Source: Actinomycetota bacterium
GTDB taxonomy: Bacteria; Actinomycetota; Actinomycetes; UBA12327
Reading direction: 5' to 3'
Assembly: GCA_003529305.1 (NCBI GenBank)
Contig: DPWC01000076.1
Coordinates: forward strand, 1-6,418
DNA length: 6,418 nt
The position numbers and the translations under genes were made by a program. How positions within the stretch are numbered: position 1 is the first letter of the stretch; each line of letters opens with the position of its first letter. Under the pieces are notes generated by a model. The model had not been told where the DNA came from, did no database searches, and was given only the letters and a program-made list of their open reading frames with translations. This document shows, piece after piece, positions 1 to 6,149 of the stretch.

Positions 1-173
1 CCTGCAGCAGCACTCCATGCCAGCGAGGAGGTCTCAAGAAGATGTGTGAGGTAGGGGATCCGTGGCTCTTCGGCAAAAGCCCGTCGAAAGTGGCTGCGGT
101 GCTTATCAGCCGCCCACACCAGCGCCTCGTCATACATCACAGAGTGGGCGAACTCCTCACCGCGCGCGGCCAC
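1..173 (-). CDS. HD-domain phosphohydrolase, N-terminal part (runs off left edge)
   Basis: The first 57 residues of a protein whose remainder lies left of the window. The segment ALVWAADKHR followed by IPYLTHLLETSSLAW (H25 and H44) matches the start of RelA/SpoT-type HD phosphohydrolase domains, which usually read A.A...H..Q.R...IPY..HLL.VA. Such proteins hydrolyse phosphate esters, possibly (p)ppGpp-like nucleotides, in the cytoplasm. The catalytic HD doublet would lie outside the window, so activity cannot be judged. I chose the GTG at 173 because a GGGGGA sequence (181-186) sits 7 bases upstream and an in-frame TGA lies about 30 bases before it. A GTG at 140 or an ATG at 137 would fit the usual family N-terminus equally well; GAGGAG (153-158) lies 12-15 bases before them. 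The gene follows the MFS gene on the same strand after a 94-base gap with no clear terminator, so read-through is possible. Confidence 0.8.
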   Translation of the reverse strand, partial: MAARGEEFAHSVMYDEALVWAADKHRSHFRRAFAEEPRIPYLTHLLETSSLAWSAAA

Positions 174-181
174 TTCGTTGT

Positions 182-211
182 CCCCCGATCCCCCGGTGGT
201 TCATCCCCCCC
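182..211 (-). other. Cluster of three G-runs in the leader of the HD gene
   Basis: Read on the minus strand, runs of 7, 5 and 5 guanines (plus-strand C-runs at 205-211, 190-194 and 182-186) are separated by 10 and 3 bases. If the 7-G run supplies two tracts, this satisfies a relaxed G-quadruplex pattern with one long loop. The last run is also the proposed ribosome-binding site of the HD gene, so a fold here could hide it. This is pattern only; G-runs are not rare in GC-rich DNA. Confidence 0.3.
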
Positions 212-267
212 TGCAACGCCTCCTCACGCCACAGTGGTGTCTGCATCACATATGCTGCAGTCCGAAC

Positions 268-1704
268 TCACATCATAGGTGCCGATTCGGTCACTGTCGT
301 TCGACGAGTCAGGAAGCTTGCGGCTATCACGGCACCGACCAGCAGCAGACCGGCACCCACGGTGTATGCCTTGGAGAAACCGTCGACCAAAGCTTGTGAA
401 CGATTCACACCCTGGGCCAACTCCGAGGCCAGCACGGACACCGCAATCGACACCAAAGTGGCTAGTCCCAAGGCACTACCGATCTGCCCGCCGGCGTTCA
501 AGATCCCCGAAGCGATGCCCGCGTTTTCCTCCGTCGTGCCATCAACCCCGGCGATCGTGAAGGTGACAAATCCGCAGGCCGCAGCAAAGGCGATCAGGCA
601 CATACCCGGCAACACATCGCCGGCATAGGTGCCATCAACAGAAATGCGCGACAACAGAATCAAACCCAGCATCCCGGCCGCCAGACCTGTGGGCATCACG
701 GGTCGTATGCCGATTCTGGCGACGACGAACGACACCAGCGGAAAAGACACCAAGATGATCAGACCCAAGGGCAGATACGCCACGCCGGTGCGCAACGGTG
801 TGAAGCCCAAAACGGTTTGCATGTACTGCGTGGTGGTGAAGAAGTAGGTCGACAAAATGGACCCAAAAATCACCGAGGCCACGACACCCACGACGCGATT
901 GCGATTGCGGAAGATCGACAGGGGCACCATCGGGTTCGTGCGCTGCTTCTCCCAGAGAACGAAGGCCACGATCAGCAGGCCGGCGACGGCCAATCCGGTC
1001 AGGACGAAGGGCGAAGTCCAGGATCGCTGGCCCTTGTCCAACAAGGTGAACACCGCGGTACCAATGCCAAGGGTCACCAATGCCGCACCAACCACATCAA
1101 GGCGCGGCTTGCTGGGCGCGCGACTTTCGGGAACCAACCGCGGTGCCAAGAGCAGGGCCAGTACCGTCACTGGGACGGTGAGGAAAAACACCCAGCGCCA
1201 CGATGCAAGCTGGGTGATCACGCCGGAAAGAACAGCACCCACTACTCCGCCGAGGGCCGTAATGCCGCCCCAAGTTCCTAACGCCCGCGAGCGCTCCCCT
1301 GGCTCGGTGAAGATGCGACTGATCGACGACAGTGCGGCCGGCGCCGTCATCGCCGCACCAACGCCTTGAACAAAGCGCATCGCAATAACGATGTCAGCGC
1401 TCCAGGCGATACCGGCAATAAACGATGCTCCGCTGAACAGAGCCAAACCGATCATGAAGAGTCGACGACGGCCATAAAGGTCGCCCAAACTGCCACCTAA
1501 GAGCAGCAGACCACCAAAGGCCAATTGGTAGCCGTTCGGAATCCAGGCCAATCGAGCTTCGGTCAGTTCAAACTGATTCTGGATGGACGGCAACGCCACA
1601 TTGACCACTGTGGAGTCCAGAACCAAGACGAACTGCGCCATGGCCAGCACACCGAGCGAAATCCACGGACTCGTCGCGCGTGGCTTGGTCAGGCTCACAG
1701 TCAC
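268..1704 (-). CDS. MFS drug exporter, DHA2 (EmrB/QacA) family, 14 TM
   Basis: A 478-residue proton-driven exporter of the inner membrane, of the DHA2 class that exports drugs, dyes or other lipophilic compounds; the substrate cannot be read from sequence. Visible signatures: the TM1 motif LDSTVVNVALPSIQ (29-42, D30), motif A GSLGDLYGRRRLF (71-83), motif B RFVQGVGAAMTAP (110-122, R110), motif C region GGITALGGVVGAVLSG (146-161), then SWRWVFFLTVPV (168-179), typical of this class. Hydrophobic segments continue to about residue 465, giving the usual 14 helices and normal length. The start is uncertain. GTG at 1704 is preferred; GTG at 1698 is 2 codons shorter. ATG at 1641 would remove part of TM1. 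The open frame extends upstream to 2256, but that part is antisense to the FAS1 gene. No Shine-Dalgarno precedes 1704, and a short ORF ends there in a GTGA overlap, so translation may be coupled. The gene is divergent from the FAS1 lipoprotein gene. Confidence 0.93.
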   Translation of the reverse strand: MTVSLTKPRATSPWISLGVLAMAQFVLVLDSTVVNVALPSIQNQFELTEARLAWIPNGYQLAFGGLLLLGGSLGDLYGRRRLFMIGLALFSGASFIAGIAWSADIVIAMRFVQGVGAAMTAPAALSSISRIFTEPGERSRALGTWGGITALGGVVGAVLSGVITQLASWRWVFFLTVPVTVLALLLAPRLVPESRAPSKPRLDVVGAALVTLGIGTAVFTLLDKGQRSWTSPFVLTGLAVAGLLIVAFVLWEKQRTNPMVPLSIFRNRNRVVGVVASVIFGSILSTYFFTTTQYMQTVLGFTPLRTGVAYLPLGLIILVSFPLVSFVVARIGIRPVMPTGLAAGMLGLILLSRISVDGTYAGDVLPGMCLIAFAAACGFVTFTIAGVDGTTEENAGIASGILNAGGQIGSALGLATLVSIAVSVLASELAQGVNRSQALVDGFSKAYTVGAGLLLVGAVIAASFLTRRTTVTESAPMM

Positions 1705-1772
1705 TGGCCCAGTGTGGTGGGCCGACCGCTGTTCCGCCGCAGGAGCCGGCCAAGCCGTGTCATTTCGGACAT
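1701..1772 (-). CDS. Possible 23-codon leader peptide coupled to the MFS gene
   Basis: A short minus-strand ORF begins MSEMTRLGRLL and ends TTLGQ, with five arginines. Its stop TGA (1701-1703) overlaps the MFS GTG (1702-1704) as GTGA, the classic layout for translational coupling. A purine-rich GAGGGG (1775-1780) lies 11 bases before the second ATG (1763) but only 2 bases before the first (1772), so a 20-residue product starting at 1763 is more likely. The same frame is open further upstream, but there it is only antisense to FAS1. No family resemblance is recognised. It would explain how an exporter gene without its own ribosome-binding site is translated, but a tiny ORF can occur by chance. 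Confidence 0.27.
   Translation of the reverse strand: MSEMTRLGRLLRRNSGRPTTLGQ
1702..1751 (-). promoter_or_regulatory. Overlapping inverted repeats at the MFS start (attenuator- or operator-like)
   Basis: Three short dyads overlap in the exporter leader. In transcript orientation these are: GGCCG (1751-1747) with CGGCC (1724-1720), loop 22; GGCCCA (1723-1718) with TGGGCC (1711-1706), loop 6; and CACTG (1714-1710) with CAGTG (1706-1702), loop 3, which includes the GTG start. The middle hairpin shares bases with both others, so it excludes them. This resembles a translational attenuator. The 13-base near-palindrome CACTGGCCCAGTG (1702-1714) could equally be a DNA operator. Arms of 5-6 bp are easily found by chance at high GC. 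Confidence 0.35.
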
Positions 1773-1845
1773 TTCCCCTCGCCAAGATGCGGGGTTGAAC
1801 AATCCATGCCACGGTTTGCTGACCGCATAGACGACAGGAGCCACC

Positions 1846-2460
1846 ATGAAGACCCTGCGCCCCACGCGCACCTTGATCATCGCCACGGCCATTGCCGCGC
1901 TGGCTGTCAGCCTGACGGCCTGCAGCAAGAAGAGTGACACCCCGGCGCCAGTCGCCAGCACTCCGCCGGCCACAACCGCCTCTGGTCCGTTCGGTGCCGC
2001 GTGCGCAGCCATTCCGGCTGCGGTGGCTGCTGCTGCGCCCACCGTTCCCGTGGCCACGGCCGCCTCGCAGATTCCTGCCCTGAGCACGCTGGTGAGCCTG
2101 GTTGGCGCCGCTGGTCTGGCCAACACCCTGAACACCACACCCAACATCACGGTATTCGCGCCCACCAATGACGCCTTCGGCAAGGTCGATGCCGCCACAC
2201 TCCAGGCGCTGCAGGCCGACCCCACGGGCAAGCTGGCCAATGTGCTGAAGTACCACGTGTTCGCTGGTGACCTCACTCCGGAGATTCTTGCCGGCTCACA
2301 CACCATGCTCAACGGTGGTCAGATCACGATCAATGGCGCCGGCCAGAACTTCACGATCGCCACCTCGAGCAATGGCACCTCCAACATCGTCTGTGGCAAT
2401 GTGAAGACGGCCAACGCGCGCGTCTATGTCATCGACACGGTGCTGGTGCCTGCCCCCTAA
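1846..2460 (+). CDS. FAS1 (fasciclin) domain lipoprotein, MPT83/MPT70-like
   Basis: A 204-residue exported protein with one fasciclin domain, a fold used for adhesion or binding at the cell surface. Residues 1-25 form a lipoprotein signal peptide (basic RPTR, then a hydrophobic stretch) ending in lipobox LTAC with lipidated C26. An Ala/Pro/Thr-rich linker (about 30-73) follows. The FAS1 domain spans about 74-203: ITVFAPTNDAF (101-111, conserved H1 box), the YH motif (Y136-H137), and NARVYVIDTVLVP (190-202, H2 box). C53 and C183 sit where MPT70/MPT83 have their cysteine pair, so a disulfide is likely. ATG 1846 is supported by AGGAG (1836-1840) five bases upstream and by the complete signal peptide. 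The gene stands alone between a divergent exporter and a terminator. Its ligand is unknown. In mycobacteria the relatives are controlled by SigK, but I see no convincing SigK site here. Confidence 0.93.
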   Translation: MKTLRPTRTLIIATAIAALAVSLTACSKKSDTPAPVASTPPATTASGPFGAACAAIPAAVAAAAPTVPVATAASQIPALSTLVSLVGAAGLANTLNTTPNITVFAPTNDAFGKVDAATLQALQADPTGKLANVLKYHVFAGDLTPEILAGSHTMLNGGQITINGAGQNFTIATSSNGTSNIVCGNVKTANARVYVIDTVLVPAP

Positions 2461-2481
2461 GCAACACCATCGCCAAACGCT

Positions 2482-2528
2482 GAACCGCCCGTCCCGGATT
2501 AGCCGGGGCGGGCGGTTCGCCATTTCTT
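2482..2528 (+). terminator. Rho-independent terminator after the FAS1 gene
   Basis: A 16-bp stem with arms GAACCGCCCGTCCCGG (2482-2497) and CCGGGGCGGGCGGTTC (2503-2518), fully paired if one G-U wobble is allowed, closes a 5-base ATTAG loop. It starts 21 bases after the FAS1 stop. The T-tract is imperfect (ATTTCTT at 2522-2528). The stem also lies downstream of the convergent dioxygenase gene, so it may end transcription from both sides, though on the minus strand the trailing T-run is weaker. Confidence 0.85.
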
Positions 2529-2543
2529 GACCGTCGTGGATTC

Positions 2544-2557
2544 CTAGCCGGGGCTAG
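2544..2557. repeat. Short perfect inverted repeat between convergent genes
   Basis: CTAGCC (2544-2549) and GGCTAG (2552-2557) form a palindrome around a GG centre. The 10-base word TAGCCGGGGC within it (2545-2554) also occurs at 2500-2509 inside the neighbouring terminator, 45 bases away. It lies 27 bases beyond the dioxygenase stop codon and might assist termination of that gene as a 5-bp stem with a 4-base loop. No T-run follows, so the role is unproven. Confidence 0.45.
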
Positions 2558-2583
2558 TCGATGCTGGCCAATGGGCGCTGGGT

Positions 2584-3468
2584 TTAGGCGCTGGGTCGCC
2601 ACCCATCATGAAACGAGACCCGGTGCATTAAACGGTGCTCTTGGCCGAAATCGAAGATGCCTCGATGAATCGTGGCGTAGTTGTCCCACAGCACAAGGGA
2701 TTTGGGCTCCCAATGCCAGCGGCACTGAAACTCCGGCCGGGTCTGGTGAGCAAACAGGAAATCCAAAACCGCACGGCTCTCTCGCGGGCTCATCCCCAGG
2801 ATCTCTCTGGTCATCAACTCCGAGACGAACAACATCTTGCGGCCGGTTTCCGGATGTGTGGCAACAACGGGCTGTTGAGTCGGTGGCAGCTGCTGTCGCA
2901 TGGCCAAGAATCCGCCGCCCATCGCATCGATCATGGCGTGCACATTCATAGTGGCAGCATCGTGAATGGCAACGAGCGGATCGATGAACTCCTTCCACGA
3001 CGGTGAGAGGGATTCATAGGCGGCGTGGGCGTCGGCCCACACTGTGTCGCCAGCGGCCACCGGAACATCGAGTGCATACAGCAGTGAACCGCGGGTGGGG
3101 TTTTCGCGGAACGAACTGTCGGCATGCCAGTTGATGTCATTGACCGGACCTTGGTACATCTGTGGGTACTCCTGCACCCACACTCCGGCAAGGCCGTCGA
3201 TGCTGGGTGCGTAGCCCTCCTTTTGCACCTCACCGAATCGCGCACCCAACGCCAAGTGCTGCTCGGGGGTGAGGTCTTGATCCCGAAAGAACAATGCCGA
3301 GTAAGTCAGCCAGGCCTGCCGCAGTTCCGCGAACAGGGCGTCATCGTCGATCGCCTCAGCAACCTGCACCCCACTGATCAGGGCGCCGAAGGAGCCACTC
3401 AGCGGGCGAGCCGTGAACCGGCTGTATTGGGCTCCTTGAATCGGTTGAGCATTCATCACTGACGACAT
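2584..3468 (-). CDS. TauD/TfdA-family Fe(II)/2-oxoglutarate-dependent dioxygenase
   Basis: A 294-residue cytoplasmic enzyme of the normal length for the TauD/TfdA family, which hydroxylates small molecules such as sulfonates or aryloxyacids while decarboxylating 2-oxoglutarate to succinate. The iron-binding triad is visible: H115 and D117 in NWHADSSF, and H268 in ATIHRG. R279 lies 11 residues after H268, as in E. coli TauD (H255/R266), where the arginine binds 2-oxoglutarate. R283 matches the second active-site arginine. T142 in AGDTVW fits the co-substrate threonine. The N-terminal part has the usual pattern GSFGALISGVQVAEA (25-39). The start at 3468 is set by AAGGAG (3474-3479), five bases upstream; the frame is open to 3711, but that extension has no family character and runs into the divergent gene. 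Substrate is unknown. It should not be called taurine dioxygenase without evidence, because no sulfonate transporter is present. It is divergent from the His-rich membrane protein. Confidence 0.93.
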   Translation of the reverse strand: MSSVMNAQPIQGAQYSRFTARPLSGSFGALISGVQVAEAIDDDALFAELRQAWLTYSALFFRDQDLTPEQHLALGARFGEVQKEGYAPSIDGLAGVWVQEYPQMYQGPVNDINWHADSSFRENPTRGSLLYALDVPVAAGDTVWADAHAAYESLSPSWKEFIDPLVAIHDAATMNVHAMIDAMGGGFLAMRQQLPPTQQPVVATHPETGRKMLFVSELMTREILGMSPRESRAVLDFLFAHQTRPEFQCRWHWEPKSLVLWDNYATIHRGIFDFGQEHRLMHRVSFHDGWRPSA

Positions 3469-3473
3469 TGCGA

Positions 3474-3479
3474 CTCCTT
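3474..3479 (-). promoter_or_regulatory. Ribosome-binding site of the dioxygenase gene
   Basis: AAGGAG on the minus strand, five bases before ATG 3468. It decides the start against upstream in-frame ATGs (3711 and others), and favours this ATG over the in-frame ATG four codons downstream at 3456. Confidence 0.8.
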
Positions 3480-3537
3480 GTGCTGCTCGGCCCGCGTGCC
3501 ATGCCCATTCGGCAGGCCAGCGGGGCTGACTTCTGGA

Positions 3538-3566
3538 AAGGTAGACATCAGAGCCGGTCCCGTCAA
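3538..3566 (-). promoter_or_regulatory. Candidate sigma-70-type promoter for the dioxygenase gene
   Basis: On the minus strand TTGACG (3566-3561; five of six consensus bases) is followed after 17 bases by TACCTT (3543-3538), which fits the TAnnnT form common in actinobacterial -10 boxes. It would start a leader of about 60 bases ahead of the dioxygenase. The -10 is weak and the call rests on spacing and the good -35. No comparable pair was found for the divergent membrane-protein gene. Confidence 0.42.
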
Positions 3567-3586
3567 TCAGATTCGGGAGAGCACCC

Positions 3587-4459
3587 ATGGATGTCATCGC
3601 CATCGTCCTTGCCACCGTGTTGGTGATTCTGGTCGGCTGGTATCTGTCGAACGGTCGAGGTATGCCGTGGACAGCATTCAACGCGAAATTCGCGTGGGTG
3701 CGCGGGGGCATCTACTTCTGTCTGTGTTGGCTACTCTCGTGGTACAGCGGGGGGCTAGAAGGCATTCTCAACGAGGTGCGCGGCACTGCCGGTCGCGCCA
3801 TCGTTCAAGCTGGTCAACTGCAGGACTGGCGGTGGGTGGGGTACACCGCTTTGTGCTTTGGCTTTATCTTCATGGCCTACAGCGTGATATGGGTGCGCTA
3901 CACCGTCCGCTTCAATCGTCCCAAGTACAACGGCTCAGCACTGATATTCGGCATCTTGTGGGGCAGTAGCAGTGGACAGCTCTTCTTAGCGACCTGGCTA
4001 CTGGCCACCAAAGCTGTCTCCGGCATTGATGCCTCGTGGGTGAATCAGCCCGTTCTGGCGTGGGTGATCGCCTGGTCCCTCATGGGAATCTGGCAACCCA
4101 ACTTCCACGGGATCTACTGGGACCACTACATCGCGCCCGAACATGACACAGCGCTGACTCAAAAGGTCAAGGCACTGTCATGCCATGTCCCCAACTTGAT
4201 CATCACGCTGATCTACCTAGCCGTTCACGGCAACTGGGCGATCTTCGTGCTGCTGCAAATCATTGCCTGCGTGTCGGCGACTTGGGGCATGCACTACCCC
4301 GCCCCTTGGGCCACTTCAACGGAGCTCGACTTCGCGCATCGCACCGTGGGGACCAAGATTCCGCGGTGCACCGGGTATATCTCTGACGACTACACCACCG
4401 ACCCCTTCACTCCATTTCATCCGGGGTGGACGGGGCCAAAGCAGACAGCCAGCGCTTAG
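3587..4459 (+). CDS. Polytopic membrane protein of unknown family with His-rich cluster
   Basis: I do not recognise this 290-residue protein. Hydrophobic segments lie at about 2-20, 38-55, 84-105, 116-140, 155-169 and 202-233 (the last may be two helices), giving six or seven membrane passes. A hydrophilic tail of about 55 residues (236-290) is rich in aromatic residues, Asp and Thr (e.g. GYISDDYTTDPFTPFHPGW). Between the fifth and sixth segments is FHGIYWDHYIAPEHD: H174, H180 and H186 are evenly spaced (H-x5-H-x5-H), with C199-H200 nearby and further His at 214, 236, 251 and 278. This could be a metal site as in membrane oxygenases or transporters, but it is not the classic desaturase/hydroxylase HX3H-HX2HH set, so no function is assigned. 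ATG 3587 follows GGAG (3576-3579) at seven bases. The gene is divergent from the dioxygenase (118 bases apart). Its TAG stop overlaps the stop of the convergent helicase gene. Confidence 0.85.
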   Translation: MDVIAIVLATVLVILVGWYLSNGRGMPWTAFNAKFAWVRGGIYFCLCWLLSWYSGGLEGILNEVRGTAGRAIVQAGQLQDWRWVGYTALCFGFIFMAYSVIWVRYTVRFNRPKYNGSALIFGILWGSSSGQLFLATWLLATKAVSGIDASWVNQPVLAWVIAWSLMGIWQPNFHGIYWDHYIAPEHDTALTQKVKALSCHVPNLIITLIYLAVHGNWAIFVLLQIIACVSATWGMHYPAPWATSTELDFAHRTVGTKIPRCTGYISDDYTTDPFTPFHPGWTGPKQTASA

Positions 4460-6126
4460 CCCTCTTGGGCCCTCTTCAGTCGCCTTCGAAGTTCCTGTCC
4501 GCCCACTTCGCCGATCTGGTCAAGGTCGCCACACACGATCAGTTGATCGCGCCCGCGTGAAAGGCCGACATACAAGATGTCTCGCGCAGTCTCCTGATGA
4601 AGAAAGCCGTCGACAGCTAACACCACTGCAGGGCGCTCCAGCCCCTTGAAGCCGGTGACCGTGCAGTAGAAGACGTCATCTCGCTCCCAGAAGGTTTCCC
4701 AGAATCCATCACGACCCTGGAGGCCGTCTGCCAGCCGAATCTGCTGGCTGTGGCGATGATGGGTCGTGAGTACCGCGATATCTCGCTGCTTCCAGCCCTC
4801 CTCGAGAAGTTTCACGGCAATGGTGTCGGCAGTGTCATGGGCCTGCTGTGGAGTGCACTGCACGAATCGCACGGGGAGCCCAACTCCCCCCCGCGCTTCG
4901 ACAGCGTCCTCGCGAAATGGCTTGAGTACTTTGGCAATCTGCTTGGTGTTGCGAACATTGCTCGTCAGGTGCATGGTGGCGAAGGAAAGGTCGGGTCGAC
5001 CTGATCGGCCAAACACCCCTTGGCGTTGGTCGCCGAAGATGTGGAACTGTCCGCGGTCGGAGTCACGAAGTGCGTTGATCAAGGGTGGCCACCAGGAGTC
5101 GGCGAAGTCCTGAGCCTCATCCACCAGCACGGCATCAAACTTCTGCTCGTCCCCAAGGCCCTGCGCAAGGGGCAGCATCAACCCGGGCGCCTCCGACTCC
5201 CACCAGACCTGATCAGAGCCTGCCCCCTCGGGAATCTGGAGTCCCCACGAGACGCCAAGAGCGTGATAAGTACGCGCATCAACTCGACGAGCCATCTGCT
5301 CCGGCCAGGCCTTGATTTGGCGTTGAAACCAGGTCACCAAGCCTTTCGAATAGCACAACAGTGCTACTGACTTGCCGTCCTTGGCCAGATCCTTGGTCAT
5401 CTGCAGGGCCAGCCAACTCTTGCCCGATCCGGGACCGCCGATGACCTCGATGCGCGGATTTCCTCGGTAAGCATTCAGAATTTTTGCCTGCTCCATCGTC
5501 ACGCGGTCGACATGCTCATCGAGAAGTTGGCGTTGCGTATCAATCGTTCGCTGTTGATCCAAACGACCAGCTAGGGCGTCAGTGGCCTGCTCCACCGCAT
5601 CCTCATCGGGAACCGGAAAACCTTCATCCGCACCCGGGTTGTCCAAAACATGAAGCAGCATGTCTGCGATGGCGTTGAGGCGATCCGAAGAGACGATGAA
5701 TTCGGGCGCTGGCTCAGGCGCCTCTAATTGCGGGCCCCATGCGGTGCGGGGCAACACCATCAGGTGCGCTTTTCGCACCCGCCCTTTGGTCCACACATCA
5801 GTGCGGCGATCGAGGTAGTCCTGCATCGCGTATTTGGCTCGCAGCGCCTGCTCATTCGGATAGACCTCGCGCTTGCCGCCCTCAGCGGTCTGCTGCCACC
5901 ACCGACCATTCTCGTAGGAGACCTCGCCGCCTTTGACTTCAATGGCTACGAAGCCGCGATGGGGGATCAGGACCAGAAAGTCCGCTTCGCAGTCACCGCG
6001 GTTATCGCGAATTCGCTGGCCATGAATGACGACGGCCTCGTCCGGCAAATGCTTCATTAGGTGTTCCCATACGACCCGCTCTGAGGCAGGGCTCGTGACC
6101 GACTCTGGAATGGAACGCGGAGCCAT
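4456..6126 (-). CDS. NERD nuclease-domain / superfamily 1 (UvrD-like) helicase fusion
   Basis: A 556-residue protein with two parts. Residues about 10-130 form a NERD (nuclease-related) domain: conserved E16, then EADFLVLIPHRGFVAIEVKGG, giving D49, E63 and K65, the PD-(D/E)xK-type catalytic set. Residues about 205-556 form an SF1 helicase core with all main motifs: Q213 upstream, Walker A GGPGSGKS (230-237, K236), Walker B VLVDEAQDF (333-341, D336-E337), motif III GDQRQG (365-370), motif IV SNVRNT (389-394, R392), motif V TGFKGLE (491-497) and motif VI YVGLSRGRDQL (519-529, R524). It is shorter than UvrD/Rep (about 700), so the inserted 1B/2B domains are probably reduced. It likely unwinds or translocates on DNA and cuts it, in repair or against foreign DNA; which one is not shown. 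GAGGGGG (6136-6142) lies nine bases before ATG 6126. It follows the exonuclease gene by 23 bases, suggesting an operon. Its TAA overlaps the convergent gene's TAG. Confidence 0.93.
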   Translation of the reverse strand: MAPRSIPESVTSPASERVVWEHLMKHLPDEAVVIHGQRIRDNRGDCEADFLVLIPHRGFVAIEVKGGEVSYENGRWWQQTAEGGKREVYPNEQALRAKYAMQDYLDRRTDVWTKGRVRKAHLMVLPRTAWGPQLEAPEPAPEFIVSSDRLNAIADMLLHVLDNPGADEGFPVPDEDAVEQATDALAGRLDQQRTIDTQRQLLDEHVDRVTMEQAKILNAYRGNPRIEVIGGPGSGKSWLALQMTKDLAKDGKSVALLCYSKGLVTWFQRQIKAWPEQMARRVDARTYHALGVSWGLQIPEGAGSDQVWWESEAPGLMLPLAQGLGDEQKFDAVLVDEAQDFADSWWPPLINALRDSDRGQFHIFGDQRQGVFGRSGRPDLSFATMHLTSNVRNTKQIAKVLKPFREDAVEARGGVGLPVRFVQCTPQQAHDTADTIAVKLLEEGWKQRDIAVLTTHHRHSQQIRLADGLQGRDGFWETFWERDDVFYCTVTGFKGLERPAVVLAVDGFLHQETARDILYVGLSRGRDQLIVCGDLDQIGEVGGQELRRRLKRAQEG

Positions 6127-6135
6127 CGATCAAAT

Positions 6136-6142
6136 CCCCCTC
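6136..6142 (-). promoter_or_regulatory. Ribosome-binding site of the NERD-helicase gene
   Basis: GAGGGGG on the minus strand, nine bases before ATG 6126, lies within the 23-base gap after the exonuclease stop. It supports ATG 6126 as the true start and independent ribosome entry within a shared transcript. Confidence 0.6.
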
Positions 6143-6149
6143 ACGAGAT

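Noticed and set aside
158..204. Fifteen-codon minus-strand ORF from ATG 204 (MNHRGIGG...) as a leader or alternative HD start
   Set aside because: It is out of frame with the HD protein, begins directly after a G-run without proper spacing to a ribosome-binding site, and does not end at the HD start.
241..260. CTGCATCACATATGCTGCAG as a terminator between the MFS and HD genes
   Set aside because: Only 4-5 bp can pair and no T-run follows; too weak to call.
62..628. Plus-strand open frame of 188 codons opposite the MFS gene and the HD leader
   Set aside because: Pro/Ala/Thr-rich composition with no recognisable motif, fully antisense to a well-supported exporter.
1795..1828. Promoter for the FAS1 gene: TTGAAC at 1795-1800, or a SigK-like CCATGC/CCGCAT pair at 1804-1828
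   Set aside because: No acceptable -10 lies 16-18 bases after TTGAAC, and the SigK-like pair has a 13-base spacer and poor matches to what I recall of the mycobacterial sites.
1705..2256. N-terminal extension of about 180 residues on the MFS reading frame (open to 2256, minus strand)
   Set aside because: It is antisense to the FAS1 lipoprotein, has Arg/Gly-rich low-quality composition, and family members begin just before TM1. The real start is at about 1704.
1773..2312. Minus-strand open frame opposite the FAS1 gene
   Set aside because: Shadow frame caused by GC-rich codon use; the FAS1 protein on the other strand has a signal peptide, lipobox and domain motifs. Only the short terminal part (1701-1772) is kept, as a possible leader ORF.
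3469..3711. Upstream extension of the dioxygenase frame to ATG 3711
   Set aside because: It overlaps the divergent membrane-protein gene, lacks family similarity and is superseded by AAGGAG before ATG 3468.
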